From Pseudanabaena sp. UWO311 (GTDB taxonomy: Bacteria > Cyanobacteriota > Cyanobacteriia > Pseudanabaenales > Pseudanabaenaceae), in the NCBI RefSeq assembly GCF_006937785.1, contig NZ_SJEE01000001.1:186001-250000 (forward strand): a DNA stretch of 64,000 nucleotides. The letters are read 5' to 3'. The notes below the pieces were generated by a model. The model saw only the letters and a program-made list of their open reading frames with translations, ran no database searches and was not told where the DNA came from. Of the stretch, positions 16,634 through 26,341 are shown piece after piece. The first letter of the stretch is position 1; each line of letters starts with the position of its first letter. The translations under genes and the position numbers were made by a program.

Positions 16634-17008
16634 TTATGATGTGCCGACCAATCGCAAAGGCACAATTCTTTCTAAAACTTGCTCTGCCGACAATAATCGG
16701 GTAATACGTACCTGAGCGATCGCGGGTTTACTATCACTAGAGTCGCTACTTCTTGGTAATTCTTCTGGAATCACTTCTATAGCTTGGATCACTTCTTCAA
16801 CTTTATAGAGAATCATTTCCTCTTTTCCATCAACAAGGTAAATCCCAACGGGAATGATGATCGGCTTGCGTCGCCATGCCATGTCATTCCATAACCCAGT
16901 GACCTCCCATACTCTTCTTAGTCGCCAACCTTGAGACAGAAAAAAATATTTCACGCGAGCTTCTCTCTTTTCAAAATATTGTTCTTCAAACTTCGCTCTT
17001 AGCGACAA
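16634..17008 (-). CDS. Uncharacterised protein between pebB and the cpc operon
   Basis: A 124-residue soluble protein I do not recognise. It has a basic, aromatic-rich core (VKYFFLSQGWRLRRVWEVTGLW, shown in part, then MAWRRKPIIIPVGIYLVDGKEEMILYKVEEV) and an acidic Ser-rich stretch before a C-terminal RITRLLSAEQVLERIVPLRL. The sequence is clearly protein-like. The only nearby start is a TTG at 17008, preceded by an in-frame stop and by a 26-bp-arm palindrome, so the authentic 5' end may have been reshaped. It shares its strand with pebAB directly upstream and could belong to that unit. Function unknown. Confidence 0.6.
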   Translation of the reverse strand: MSLRAKFEEQYFEKREARVKYFFLSQGWRLRRVWEVTGLWNDMAWRRKPIIIPVGIYLVDGKEEMILYKVEEVIQAIEVIPEELPRSSDSSDSKPAIAQVRITRLLSAEQVLERIVPLRLVGTS

Positions 17009-17010
17009 CT

Positions 17011-17065
17011 ATAGCTAAGAAAGAATAAGGTGGTGCAAAGCACCACCTTATTCTTTCTTAGCTAT
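17011..17065 (-). terminator. 26-bp-arm palindrome over the pebB gene end
   Basis: Arms 17011-17036 and 17040-17065 match perfectly around an AAA loop. The right arm contains the pebB stop codon (17058-17060) and its last codon. The downstream gene begins 2 nt beyond the other arm. Confidence 0.8.
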
Positions 17066-17804
17066 GTTCCAATTTGCGCTCTAAGTCAAACAGAAATCCG
17101 TGAATGTATTCTTCAGTCCATTCCGAACCGTAGAATCGATTAAACATTCCCCTTGCAGGATCTTTCTCAGCTCGATAACGTAAATATCTCAGCTGGGCTT
17201 CTTTAATTTCAGCTAATCTCTGTTCATTAGTGATGGGCTCAGCGCGATCGCAAAAGTCTAAATAAGCCTGAAGATAATCTTTAAAAGCATGGAACACATG
17301 AGTTTCTACCACTTCATTTTCTTTTGGTCTAGTCCATAAGAAAGCAGGAGAGAAAAACTGACTTGCTTCTTCAGGAAAATCACCACCCCAAGTTAAATGT
17401 TGTTGATAGGACTCAAAAATCGGCAAAATTGGCTTGGTATATTTATCTTGATAGTCTGGATCGTCCCGAAACAATGGTTGCATATCCAATGCAATCAGAT
17501 GTCCCCCAGGGAGCGTGACTAAGTCACCCCCAAAAAATGGCAAGTCATAGTTTAAATGCGGAAAAATGACAAAATTTAAAACTTGAAGTGAGCTTCCACC
17601 TTGGACATGGGCTGCCCGAATTTGACGAAGCTTAGATGACTGATAGCCAAAACTGGTAGTCAAGACTTCATTCTGGTGACTTCCCTTGCCAACGATCGCC
17701 GATTTGGACTCGAATCCTTCAGGAATTGGATATGGCTGCAAATCAGGCAATCGTTCTTTTAAATAAGCGATCGCATGATCCAAGAAAGGTTGATATAGAG
17801 TCAT
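17058..17804 (-). CDS. pebB: Phycoerythrobilin:ferredoxin oxidoreductase
   Basis: A 248-residue ferredoxin-dependent bilin reductase that converts 15,16-dihydrobiliverdin to phycoerythrobilin. Family features include [24 protein letters not shown] (shown in part), [27 protein letters not shown], the terminal [18 protein letters not shown] and FLFDLERKL. The start ATG directly follows the pebA stop (TAAATG), so the two are translationally linked. PebB rather than PcyA or HY2 is supported by position directly after pebA. It provides the chromophore for phycoerythrin, whose genes are not in the window. Confidence 0.92.
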   Translation of the reverse strand: MTLYQPFLDHAIAYLKERLPDLQPYPIPEGFESKSAIVGKGSHQNEVLTTSFGYQSSKLRQIRAAHVQGGSSLQVLNFVIFPHLNYDLPFFGGDLVTLPGGHLIALDMQPLFRDDPDYQDKYTKPILPIFESYQQHLTWGGDFPEEASQFFSPAFLWTRPKENEVVETHVFHAFKDYLQAYLDFCDRAEPITNEQRLAEIKEAQLRYLRYRAEKDPARGMFNRFYGSEWTEEYIHGFLFDLERKLEHS

Positions 17805-18530
17805 TTAAGCCGTCACTGCCAAAGGCTTAGCATCTTCAAACAAAAATTCGTACAAAAACTTCTCAGACCAATCATGCCCAAAGTAACTGCTGAATAGCCC
17901 AGAGGCAGGATCGCGATCGGCACTATATTGGTCATAGTCTTTCTGAGCTTTAACGATTCGCTGAATATCGGACTGATCCAATAGAGGCGTTGCATCCGCA
18001 AGCATTGACCAATAGAGATTCAAATAATCTTTGAATGCTTCTAGCACTCTGGTTTTGACGGTTTCAGAATCTGTTTTGGCAAACAATAAATATTTGGAGA
18101 AGTATTGATTGGCATCATAAAACTTCATTTCCAAATTTTGCGCTAAGTCTGGATACTTATCGTGTAACGTTTTGAGGGGATAAATATATTTCTCAAGATA
18201 AGCAGCATCTTGAAATAATGGCTGAAAGTCCATCACAATCAAGTTCTTGACCGATCCAAATGACAAAAAATCAATTCCCAATAGTGGCAAGTCATAGTTA
18301 TGGCTTGGATAAATGACGCTATTAAAAATTTGGGCGCTTGCACCTGCATCAATGTATGTGTAGCGAATTTTGCGAAATTCCGAACATTGATAGCACCAAC
18401 TCCGAATCGTTGCAGGGTTACGGCCGCGATCGCTAACACAAGACTCTAAACCTTCTGGTATCAAGCGGCTTTGCAAGTCAAACCTTTGAAATAGCGACTG
18501 TTCTAGATAGTCAAGAAAAGGTTTATACAT
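17805..18530 (-). CDS. pebA: 15,16-dihydrobiliverdin:ferredoxin oxidoreductase
   Basis: A 241-residue ferredoxin-dependent bilin reductase carrying out the first step from biliverdin toward phycoerythrobilin. It shares the family core with its neighbour: FRKIRYTYIDAGASAQIFNSVIYPSHNYDLPLLGIDFLSF (seen in parts), VMDFQPLFQD, SADRDPASGLFSSYFGHDW and the FLFE C-terminus. The start MYKPFLDYL is the usual PebA start. It forms a tight two-gene unit with pebB and precedes the cpc region, so pigment synthesis and phycobiliprotein genes are clustered. Confidence 0.92.
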   Translation of the reverse strand: MYKPFLDYLEQSLFQRFDLQSRLIPEGLESCVSDRGRNPATIRSWCYQCSEFRKIRYTYIDAGASAQIFNSVIYPSHNYDLPLLGIDFLSFGSVKNLIVMDFQPLFQDAAYLEKYIYPLKTLHDKYPDLAQNLEMKFYDANQYFSKYLLFAKTDSETVKTRVLEAFKDYLNLYWSMLADATPLLDQSDIQRIVKAQKDYDQYSADRDPASGLFSSYFGHDWSEKFLYEFLFEDAKPLAVTA

Positions 18531-18662
18531 GAATTTTATGTAAAATCAGATATTTATAAAAGTTTCTTTTGAGTTCTTAAATCACAACAATACGAGATCG
18601 GTTCTTTATCTAAGGTGAATATGAGAAACTAGTTAATAATCCTTAATACAGCCATTACGAAT

Positions 18663-18705
18663 CAAATAAATAAAGGCAGCGCTTCGCGCCGCCTTTATTT
18701 ATTTG
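18663..18705. terminator. Palindrome upstream of pebA / downstream of glyQ
   Basis: 20-bp arms with one mismatch around TTC and the core GCAGCGC-TTC-GCGCCGC. It lies 40 nt beyond the glyQ stop codon (both genes on the minus strand), so it probably terminates glyQ. Confidence 0.7.
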
Positions 18706-18744
18706 TGGTTTTATTTACCCTAGATATAGTTGTCTGAGCTTTTT

Positions 18745-19659
18745 TTAAGTAGTTAGCGCAGCTTCAGAAACTAAAGGAAATCCTAGTGCTTCCCTCTGAG
18801 CGTAATAAAGCTTGGCAACTTGACGTGCTAAGTTGCGAATTCGGCCAATATAGCGCACCCGCTCTGTTACCGAAATTACACCCCGCGCATCTAACAAATT
18901 AAAGGAATGTGAACATTTCAAAACATAATCAAAGGCTGGTAATACAAGTTCAGCTTCTAATAAATGTCCTGCTTCTTTCTCGTATTGTAAGAACAATTCA
19001 AAGAGCAAATCTGAATCCTGTGGCTTGCCGCCATAGTTACCAAAGTTATAGCCACTATGCTCGACTTCGCCTTGGTGATGTACTTGTCCATATTTGATGT
19101 CGCCTAACTGTGGGTGCGATCGCCACACAATGTCGTAAACCGAATCCACCCCTTGCAGGTACATGACTAGACGCTCTAGACCATAGGTAATTTCCGCAGA
19201 AACAGGGCGACAGTCTAAGCCCCCAACCTGTTGAAAATAGGTGAATTGGGTGACTTCCATTCCATCTAGCCAAACTTCCCAACCAACACCCCATGCGCCG
19301 AGGGTCGGTGATTCCCAATCATCTTCGACGAAGCGGACATCATGATCGTCGGGATCGATGCCGAGATGCTTAAGGCTGTTTAGATATAGATCCAGCACGT
19401 CATCGGGCGATGGCTTGAGAATTACCTGAAATTGATAATAATGTTGCAAGCGATTAGGATTTTGTCCATAGCGTCCATCGGTGGGGCGGCGGCATGGCTC
19501 AACATAGGCTACGCTCCATGGTTCTGGGCCGATCGCTCTCAAAAATGTATGCGGACTCATTGTGCCAGCACCCTTCTCGATGTCGTAGGGTTGAGCAATC
19601 AAACATCCGCGATCGCTCCAATATTTTTGCAACGCCAAAATAACCGACTGAAAATCCAT
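18745..19659 (-). CDS. glyQ: Glycyl-tRNA synthetase alpha subunit
   Basis: The 304-residue catalytic subunit of the alpha2-beta2 glycyl-tRNA synthetase. The sequence is highly typical: [43 protein letters not shown] (shown in part), [21 protein letters not shown], and the C-terminal [22 protein letters not shown]. The beta subunit gene (glyS) is not adjacent, as is common in cyanobacteria. It lies downstream of purE on the same strand, with a palindrome between them. Confidence 0.97.
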   Translation of the reverse strand: MDFQSVILALQKYWSDRGCLIAQPYDIEKGAGTMSPHTFLRAIGPEPWSVAYVEPCRRPTDGRYGQNPNRLQHYYQFQVILKPSPDDVLDLYLNSLKHLGIDPDDHDVRFVEDDWESPTLGAWGVGWEVWLDGMEVTQFTYFQQVGGLDCRPVSAEITYGLERLVMYLQGVDSVYDIVWRSHPQLGDIKYGQVHHQGEVEHSGYNFGNYGGKPQDSDLLFELFLQYEKEAGHLLEAELVLPAFDYVLKCSHSFNLLDARGVISVTERVRYIGRIRNLARQVAKLYYAQREALGFPLVSEAALTT

Positions 19660-19755
19660 GCTGTACTAGGCAATAACACTTTAGCCTTTTATCCTATCAG
19701 CGATCGTGTCGAAAATCCTCTAGATTCAGGTCTTGACAGCAATTCTCATTGTGCA

Positions 19756-19786
19756 GGGTTTTCACCGCCTGCGGCGGTGAAAACCC
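19756..19786 (-). terminator. Hairpin after purE
   Basis: 14-bp perfect arms GGGTTTTCACCGCC and GGCGGTGAAAACCC around TGC, placed in the purE-glyQ gap. Confidence 0.7.
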
Positions 19787-19827
19787 AAGACTGGTTTGTG
19801 CTCAAAATTGCAAGCCGCACAAATAAA

Positions 19828-20346
19828 TCACATTTGCAGCAAATATTTTTCGCTTCCTAATTCGTCTAGCTTATCTTGCTTCTCCATCACCATATCTGCC
19901 AAAGATTGACGATATGTTATTACCTGTTGGAGAAGATCAGGGTTGTGACTAGCTAGAATCTGCACTGCTAGTAGCCCTGCATTGTCAGCATTACCGATCG
20001 CTACGGTCGCCACAGGGATTCCCTTAGGCATTTGCACAATCGAATAGAGAGAGTCAACACCACTAAGTTGTCTGGTAGAAACTGGTACACCGATTACAGG
20101 CAAAGGTGAAAGCGCCGCTACCATACCAGGTAAATGAGCTGCACCACCTGCTCCTGCAATAATGACCTTAATGCCACGAGTATGCGCTGTTTTGGCAAAT
20201 TCCACCATTCTTTCGGGTGTGCGATGAGCAGAGATAATCGCAACTTCATGGGAGATTTCAAATTTTTGGCAAATTGCGATCGCGCCTTGCATGGTGGGTA
20301 GGTCAGAGTCACTGCCCATGATGATGCTAACTTGTGGATTTTGCAT
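19828..20346 (-). CDS. purE: N5-carboxyaminoimidazole ribonucleotide mutase
   Basis: A 172-residue class I PurE that moves the carboxyl group from N5 to C4 of the imidazole ribonucleotide in purine synthesis. It shows the N-terminal SIIMGSDSDLPTMQGA phosphate-binding loop, SAHRTPERMVEFA with the conserved His, AGAGGAAHLPGMVAA and GVPVSTRQLSGVDSLYSIVQMP (shown in part). Its size is normal. It is transcribed with the flow of smc toward glyQ. A frame on the other strand over this region is an artefact. Confidence 0.96.
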   Translation of the reverse strand: MQNPQVSIIMGSDSDLPTMQGAIAICQKFEISHEVAIISAHRTPERMVEFAKTAHTRGIKVIIAGAGGAAHLPGMVAALSPLPVIGVPVSTRQLSGVDSLYSIVQMPKGIPVATVAIGNADNAGLLAVQILASHNPDLLQQVITYRQSLADMVMEKQDKLDELGSEKYLLQM

Positions 20347-20374
20347 ATTTTGATTTTTTATATAGCTATAGCAT

Positions 20375-20463
20375 TAGTAGGGTGCGTTACGCTGCGCTAA
20401 CGCACCATTGTCAACAAAATTAGAGGGTGCGTTACGCTATGGCTAACGCACCCTACGGTAAAT
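20375..20463. repeat. Interspersed repeat built on GGGTGCGTTACGCT
   Basis: Two partially overlapping palindromic units, GGTGCGTTACGCTGCGCTAACGCACC and then GGGTGCGTTACGCTATGGCTAACGCACCC, separated by a short spacer. It fills most of the smc-purE gap. A related copy is at 55289-55373 and a shorter relative at about 47411-47445. This class is widespread in cyanobacterial intergenic DNA. Confidence 0.75.
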
Positions 20464-20511
20464 CTGTTAATACATACGAGTGATAGCGCGAAGCGCCGCC
20501 TCTCGTGTTTA

Positions 20512-23500
20512 TCAACTCGATCGCAGTTCTAAGCCCAAAACTTGAGTATGTTCTCCACGCGCTTGAGTTACGCCGATGGTGCGTTCTGATGCTTCGATCA
20601 TCGGGCGGCGGAGACTGACGACGATAAATTGAGCAAGGTTTGCTTGCTTACGAACCATTTTTGAAAGGCGCTCCACGTTGGAACCATCAAGGAACATATC
20701 GACTTCATCGAAAGCGTAGAAAGGCGAAGGGCGATAGCGTTGCAGCGCGAAGATAAAACTAAGCGCAGTAAGAGATTTTTCGCCTCCAGACATTGATGAG
20801 AGATTCTGCACTTGTTTGCCTTTGGGGTGAGCAACAAGGGTTAATCCGCCACTGAGAGGCGCATTAGGATTTTCAAGTTGTAAATAACCGTCACCATCTG
20901 AGAGTTCGTTAAAGATTTCTTTGAAATGTCCATTTACTGCATCAAAGGCTTGCATGAAGGCACGTTGACGCAGGGTCGTGAAATTCTCAATGCGGATTAA
21001 GAGTTCAGTACGTTCTTGATTGAGGGTTTCCAGACGGCTACTGAGTTCGTCGAGGCGTTGCGATGTGGCTTCGTACTCAGCGATCGCCATCATATTGACT
21101 GGTTCCATTGACTGAATGCGCTTGAGTAAGCGGCGTTGCTCTAGTTGCAACTGCTCAAGGGTCATGGTTTCGGGAACTTCAGGCACAATGTCAGGAAGTT
21201 CAATTTGGGCAAGTTGCTCTGTAAATTGAGCAATTTGCTGTTCCAGTTCGGTTTGACGTTCGCGATTTTTTTGTAACTGCCATTCTTGTTGTTGAAGTTG
21301 TTGCTGTTGAGCACGCAGCGATCGCTCACAGGCATCACGCTCTTGTTTTGCAGCGCCAATGGTTTGTTCAAGCACATCAAGACGAGCCTGATAGGAGACG
21401 ATCGCTGCTTCAGTTTGTTTGATTTGATGCTGAATTTGCGATGTACTATTCATCAGCTCTGCTTGAGTGCCTCGTAGCTCTTGGAGACGAACTTGGCGCT
21501 GAGCCATTTTCTCTAAGGCGAGTTTATGTTTGTTCTCTAACTCACCTAGTTGTTGCTTGGCGGTGCGCAGTTCGATTTCTGCACTATTTAGCAGCGCTTC
21601 TTGTCCTTGCATTGCATCTTGTGCTTGCAGCCAACGGGTGTGAGTTCCCGATTTTTCTAGTTCTGTCAGTTCGGCGCGTTTGACTAGTAGCTTAGCTTCC
21701 AGTTCGGCAATATTGCCATCGAGTGTACTCAGTTGTGATTGCCCGATTTCGATCGCAGCGCGAGTTTGTTGAATTTGATCTTGTAGACGAGTGCGATCGC
21801 GACTATTGCGTTCGATTTGTTCGTAGATGCGATCGCGCTTGAGTTGGGATTCCCGATGAGTAGTTCTTGCTGATTGTAGTTGCTCTTCATACTTGGCAAT
21901 GCCCGTTAATGCGCCACGCAAACGGTGATTTAGGCTGGCTAGCATCTGGTCAATTTCTAAGAGGCGATCGCGCAGTTGTTTGGTTTCCGAAGATTCGGCA
22001 GGCTTAGCATTACCAAAATGCAGACTGCTATGTAGAGGAGCGCTGCCGCCAGTCATTGCGCCAGATGTTTCAAGAATTTCACCTTCCAATGTCACCATAC
22101 GATGCTTGCCGATATGAAACCTCGCTTGAGTGAGGTTCTCGAATACGAGGGTGTTCCCAAACACAAAGGAGAATACATCTTGATAGCGGTCTTCGTAGGT
22201 GACGAGATTAAAGGCATAGTCGATCGCGCCAAGTCTCTGAGCTTCGGTGCGCGAAGGAAACTTAGCAGCATTTAGTTTGTTCAACGGTAAGAATGTAGCG
22301 CGTCCTGCTCTCTCACGTTTGAGTAAGGCGATCGCTTCTGATGCAACTTCATCATTATCCACAACCAGATTGCCTAAGCGGCCACCAGCACAAATTTCTA
22401 AAGCTAATTGATAACGAGGCTCAACTAATCCTAACTGAGCGACCAAGCCGTATACACCTGACATATTTGCTTCGATTACGACTTGAGAAGCTCTGGTTCC
22501 TTGGACTTCTCGGCTTGCTTGGACTTGGGCTTCGAGTTTGTCAAGTTGTCGCGTTTTCACTCGCTGCTCTTGAGTAATGCGATCAATCGTTTCATTTTGA
22601 AGTTGTACTTCTAACTGCGCTTCTGCGAGATTTTTCGCTAAGGTTTGAACCAAAGCCTCAGCACCACTGACTTCTGCTTCTTGCAATCGCAAAGCATCTT
22701 CTAATGACTGATTGGAGAGCATGTCAACAGCATAACGTCCTTCACCTGCCTGAATCTCTTTGAGTTCCTTTTCTTGTGATTCTAATTGGAGCGATCGCTG
22801 ATTGAGGACCTCTCTAAGTCTTGTTTGCTCTTGCTTTTGCGGATCGAGAGATGCTTGAGCGCTATCAACATCTTGACGAAGTTGTGTTTGCTGACGTACC
22901 CATTCTGAGGAAGCTGATGCGATCGCTTGCACTTCCTTGCGATATTGGGAAACAATCGATGACTGTTGATCGCGAGCTTTCTCAGCAGTAGCCGCTGATT
23001 CTTCTTTAAATTGCTTCTGTGATTCTAATTCTTCAGACTCGCGTAAGAGTTGATCGATTTCTTCTTGGGTGCTGACAATATGATTTTGATTGTTTTGATA
23101 GGAACTAGTTAGTGACTGCTGCTGACGCTGCAAACCGCGCAATTCCGCCTGTTGCCCAGACAAATTGCTAGAAACCGAGAGATATTCTTCTTCACCGAGA
23201 GTATGGACGCGATCGCTAAGTTCGTTAAGCTGAACTGTCCCCGTCTCGATTACCTGCGAGAGTTCTGCTAATGACTTCTCAATATTGCCGCATTGTTCGC
23301 GATTATTAACTAATTCAACATTACGCAATGATTGCTGATAAGTAATCTCCCGCTGTTGCAGCACCGCCTCCGATGCTTCCATGCGCTCATATTCCAGCCT
23401 TAGCGCCTTATATTTCTCTGCCTTAACGCGATCGCTCTTTAGTTTCTCTTTATTGGCAATCAGTTCCTGCTCAACAATCCTAAACCTCTCTTCTTGAGCT

Positions 23501-24108
23501 TTAACATCATCTAATTTATCTTTGGCGGTCGAAATTTTGCGATCGAACTCGCCTACACCCGCCAATTCATCAATGATCTCCCGCCGCTCCCGCGAATTCA
23601 TGGAGATAATGCCCGTAACATCCCCTTGCAATACGACGTTATAACCTTCAGGATAAATACGGAACTTAGCTAATTGCTCATGCAATTCGCTCAAGTTACA
23701 TGGTGTTCCATTAATATAATAAGTAGATGTATAAGTCCCCTGTGTAGTAACACGCAACTTGCGCATCACCGTCCATTCGCCAATAGTTTGCCCTTCCGCA
23801 GTAGGAATCTCTACCCCTTCACTTTGTAATGCTGCCATTTCTGCCTCTTCAAGGGCAAAGGTCACGGTGACGATCGCTTCGACCATCCGCCCCTTTTTAC
23901 TATGGGCTTGGTTCACCAAGTCTGGCAAGCGATCGGCCCTCATGCCCTTAGAGCCTGCCAGCCCCAGCGCAAATAGCAGTGCATCGAGAATATTCGACTT
24001 ACCCGAACCATTGGGACCCGAAACCACTGTAAACCCAGTCAGTAGTGGGATTGACACGGTCGAGCCAAAGGATTTAAATCTGGTGAGTTCTACATTTTTA
24101 ATGTACAT
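20512..24108 (-). CDS. smc: Chromosome segregation protein SMC
   Basis: A 1198-residue SMC ATPase that organises and segregates the chromosome as a dimer. The N-terminal head has Walker A GPNGSGKS (31-38). Two long heptad coiled coils rich in Gln and Glu flank the hinge, which spans roughly residues 520-680 (GVYGLVAQLGLVEPRY, GRLGNLVVDN). The C-terminal head has the ABC signature SSMSGGEKSL and the FYAFDEVDMFLDGSN Walker B/D-loop. Length and order are normal for a full bacterial SMC. ScpA and ScpB genes are not adjacent. It is divergent from the AbiEi-like gene. Confidence 0.97.
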   Translation of the reverse strand: MYIKNVELTRFKSFGSTVSIPLLTGFTVVSGPNGSGKSNILDALLFALGLAGSKGMRADRLPDLVNQAHSKKGRMVEAIVTVTFALEEAEMAALQSEGVEIPTAEGQTIGEWTVMRKLRVTTQGTYTSTYYINGTPCNLSELHEQLAKFRIYPEGYNVVLQGDVTGIISMNSRERREIIDELAGVGEFDRKISTAKDKLDDVKAQEERFRIVEQELIANKEKLKSDRVKAEKYKALRLEYERMEASEAVLQQREITYQQSLRNVELVNNREQCGNIEKSLAELSQVIETGTVQLNELSDRVHTLGEEEYLSVSSNLSGQQAELRGLQRQQQSLTSSYQNNQNHIVSTQEEIDQLLRESEELESQKQFKEESAATAEKARDQQSSIVSQYRKEVQAIASASSEWVRQQTQLRQDVDSAQASLDPQKQEQTRLREVLNQRSLQLESQEKELKEIQAGEGRYAVDMLSNQSLEDALRLQEAEVSGAEALVQTLAKNLAEAQLEVQLQNETIDRITQEQRVKTRQLDKLEAQVQASREVQGTRASQVVIEANMSGVYGLVAQLGLVEPRYQLALEICAGGRLGNLVVDNDEVASEAIALLKRERAGRATFLPLNKLNAAKFPSRTEAQRLGAIDYAFNLVTYEDRYQDVFSFVFGNTLVFENLTQARFHIGKHRMVTLEGEILETSGAMTGGSAPLHSSLHFGNAKPAESSETKQLRDRLLEIDQMLASLNHRLRGALTGIAKYEEQLQSARTTHRESQLKRDRIYEQIERNSRDRTRLQDQIQQTRAAIEIGQSQLSTLDGNIAELEAKLLVKRAELTELEKSGTHTRWLQAQDAMQGQEALLNSAEIELRTAKQQLGELENKHKLALEKMAQRQVRLQELRGTQAELMNSTSQIQHQIKQTEAAIVSYQARLDVLEQTIGAAKQERDACERSLRAQQQQLQQQEWQLQKNRERQTELEQQIAQFTEQLAQIELPDIVPEVPETMTLEQLQLEQRRLLKRIQSMEPVNMMAIAEYEATSQRLDELSSRLETLNQERTELLIRIENFTTLRQRAFMQAFDAVNGHFKEIFNELSDGDGYLQLENPNAPLSGGLTLVAHPKGKQVQNLSSMSGGEKSLTALSFIFALQRYRPSPFYAFDEVDMFLDGSNVERLSKMVRKQANLAQFIVVSLRRPMIEASERTIGVTQARGEHTQVLGLELRSS

Positions 24109-24285
24109 ATTCGATATACGCAGTGGCGATCGGGGGGCATACTCAGCAAAAAAGTAGCGTAGCTATTTTCTTGCTGTCTCTAGGATGTCAATTTTTGACA
24201 GCACGAAAGTGCAAATACGTTATCACATCTTGTCAAAAATGGCATAGGTATCCTCAAGATTTTTTGCAGGTTATAATTAGTTTCA

Positions 24286-25392
24286 ATGAATTTAGACAAA
24301 AATTTCATGTATCCCAAAACTCCTCTCTTCCAGAAATGCCTCCTGTTTTTGGAATCACTACCCAATATTAAGGCGACTATTCAAGGCGAGCCTTATTTTT
24401 CTAGTGAGGTTTTAGCTGATGGAGAGTTAATAATTAGTACATCTAATAAGACGGCTAATTATATATGTGAGATTAAAACAGGGATAACAAATGACATAGT
24501 TGAGCAAGTTGCTGAATATTTTGCCAATTTAGCGAAAAGACTGAATGATAAACAAAGACCTTTATTAGTTACTCGTAATTTATCTAGTCTGGTTGTAGAT
24601 CAACTAATAGAGAGAAACATTGAATTTATTGATATTGATGGAAATATCTATCTCAATAGTCCAGAGATTTATATAGTAGTTCGCAATCAAACTTCAAAAG
24701 AAAATACAAATAAATCTTTAGAGATCACCGTTCCTGTATTGCAAGTAATATATTTCATTCTTAAAGATCCGTCAATTATTGCAAGTGACGGAATTAATGG
24801 AAGTTATGAAAAAATTGATTGTCTTCTTGGAAGTGGTATTACCCCTAAGACAGTAAAAAATACACTGGAAAAACTTCAAGAACTTGATTACATTAAACGT
24901 ACTAGTGAAGGATATAAAATCATTGACTACATTAAACTCCTTGAAAGATGGGAGTTAGGATATGCTGAAAGATTACGTTCAAAATTGTTAATAGGAACAT
25001 TTAGATATATAGGGAAACAAAACTTTTGGGAGATCGAAAATAAACTTAAGCTATATGCTCAGAAATATGGCTATTTAATTGGTGGCGAACTTGCCGCTTC
25101 AATAATGACTCAATATCTTCGTCCTGTAGGAGCTACACTACACATTCACAAAGATCATTATTACTTTCCGCTAGTAGTCGATCTAAGGCTAAAACCCGAT
25201 CCTGATGGAAATATAGAAATCCATCAAAGACTTGACAGACAAAGTGATCAGCACGATCACAACGGAGAATTAAATAATCTTATTAATCCACTACTCGTTC
25301 ATGCTGAACTAGTTCGTACTGGGGATAGTCGTTTGAAAGAAACAGCCCAACTTATTTTCGATAAATATATTGCGGAACTAGCGCAAAAGTGA
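24286..25392 (+). CDS. AbiEi-type antitoxin (type IV toxin-antitoxin system)
   Basis: A 368-residue protein resembling the AbiEi antitoxin group. The first half is an alpha/beta region (YICEIKTGITNDIVEQVAEYF, RPLLVTRNLSSLVVDQLIERNIEFIDIDGNIY, seen in parts). The middle has a winged-helix motif (GITPKTVKNTLEKLQELDYIKRTSEGYKIIDY) and the C-terminal domain includes IGGELAASIMTQYLRPVGATLHI. Such proteins repress their operon and counteract the nucleotidyltransferase toxin. The gene overlaps the next one by 1 nt (TGATG) or 4 nt. Base composition is visibly more AT-rich than in neighbours, in keeping with acquisition by transfer. Confidence 0.8.
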   Translation: MNLDKNFMYPKTPLFQKCLLFLESLPNIKATIQGEPYFSSEVLADGELIISTSNKTANYICEIKTGITNDIVEQVAEYFANLAKRLNDKQRPLLVTRNLSSLVVDQLIERNIEFIDIDGNIYLNSPEIYIVVRNQTSKENTNKSLEITVPVLQVIYFILKDPSIIASDGINGSYEKIDCLLGSGITPKTVKNTLEKLQELDYIKRTSEGYKIIDYIKLLERWELGYAERLRSKLLIGTFRYIGKQNFWEIENKLKLYAQKYGYLIGGELAASIMTQYLRPVGATLHIHKDHYYFPLVVDLRLKPDPDGNIEIHQRLDRQSDQHDHNGELNNLINPLLVHAELVRTGDSRLKETAQLIFDKYIAELAQK

Positions 25393-26171
25393 TGATTGAT
25401 TCTAGAGAGAGGAAGGTTTTAGCCGATCTAATAGCCATTGTCAAAACACTTGATTTACCAATGATTTTGGTTGGTGCGGGAGCTAGGTTGATAATATTCG
25501 ATCAAAAGTTCGGAGAAGGAAGAGGAACGAAAGACTGGGACGTAGCAATATCTATAGATAGTTGGGAATCCTATCAAACCCTACGTGAAGCTCTTATCAA
25601 TGCTGATCTTCCACGCTTTAAGTCTACGAAAACTCCTCATAGATTTAGACATATTGAAACTGATATTGATGTTGATATAGTTCCTTTTGGTACAATTGGT
25701 GAGCCAGACAAACAAATTATTTGGGCTGATAGTGGCAATCCCATGAGTGTTTTGGGTTTTGAAGAAGCACTATCTTATGCCACAATCACGAATATTGATG
25801 ATTTGGAAATTCAAGTCATTGATATCCCCTCTTTTATAGTCCTTAAAGTTTTTGCTTGGGGCGATCGTGGAGAAAGAACCAACAAAGATTTAGAAGATAT
25901 TGAATTCATTCTATCGAAGTATGAAGATGATGATCGAGTTTACAATGAATTAGAAGAAGAGCTTTCTAGTGGGGATGTTGACTTTCTTGATGCCAATATT
26001 TATCTACTTGGACAAGATATTTACAGAATGCTCCAAGACAAAACTATGGTTGAGCTAAATAAATTATTGGAGGAAATGATTAAAAAGTTTGATTATGCTG
26101 AAGAAAGATCTTTTGGCTATATGCTACAAGTCTTGCACAAAGGCATTTTCTCGCTAAACCCAAAAGCGTGA
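25392..26171 (+). CDS. AbiEii-like nucleotidyltransferase (putative toxin)
   Basis: A 259-residue nucleotidyltransferase-fold protein paired with the AbiEi-like gene. The fold signature is MILVGAGARLIIFDQKFG, then RGTKDWDVAIS with the two catalytic-type Asp, and a third acidic strand DIDVDIVPFG. Related toxins (AbiEii, MenT) transfer nucleotides to RNA targets such as tRNA. The target here is unknown, and the C-terminal half differs from the classical AbiEii I know. The start is either ATG 25392, overlapping the upstream stop by 1 nt, or the GTG one codon earlier. The pair probably forms a single mRNA. Confidence 0.75.
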   Translation: MIDSRERKVLADLIAIVKTLDLPMILVGAGARLIIFDQKFGEGRGTKDWDVAISIDSWESYQTLREALINADLPRFKSTKTPHRFRHIETDIDVDIVPFGTIGEPDKQIIWADSGNPMSVLGFEEALSYATITNIDDLEIQVIDIPSFIVLKVFAWGDRGERTNKDLEDIEFILSKYEDDDRVYNELEEELSSGDVDFLDANIYLLGQDIYRMLQDKTMVELNKLLEEMIKKFDYAEERSFGYMLQVLHKGIFSLNPKA

Positions 26172-26341
26172 AAATTTCGGGGTATTTTTGATGAGATCGC
26201 TGTGTCTTAAAGTCTGATTGAGATTTTGGGTTTTGTGAGGTGTAGCGATCGCAGGTTACAAAGTAGGTGACGAAGATGGGTCTATTATGCTAAACGAAAC
26301 CTTAGCTTTTACCTTTACCTAATCTATTCAGCCAAAACCCT

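Noticed and set aside
19432-19860. 142-codon plus-strand frame antisense to glyQ and purE
   Set aside because: It overlaps two conserved genes on the other strand and crosses a terminator hairpin; no ribosome-binding site or protein-like pattern.
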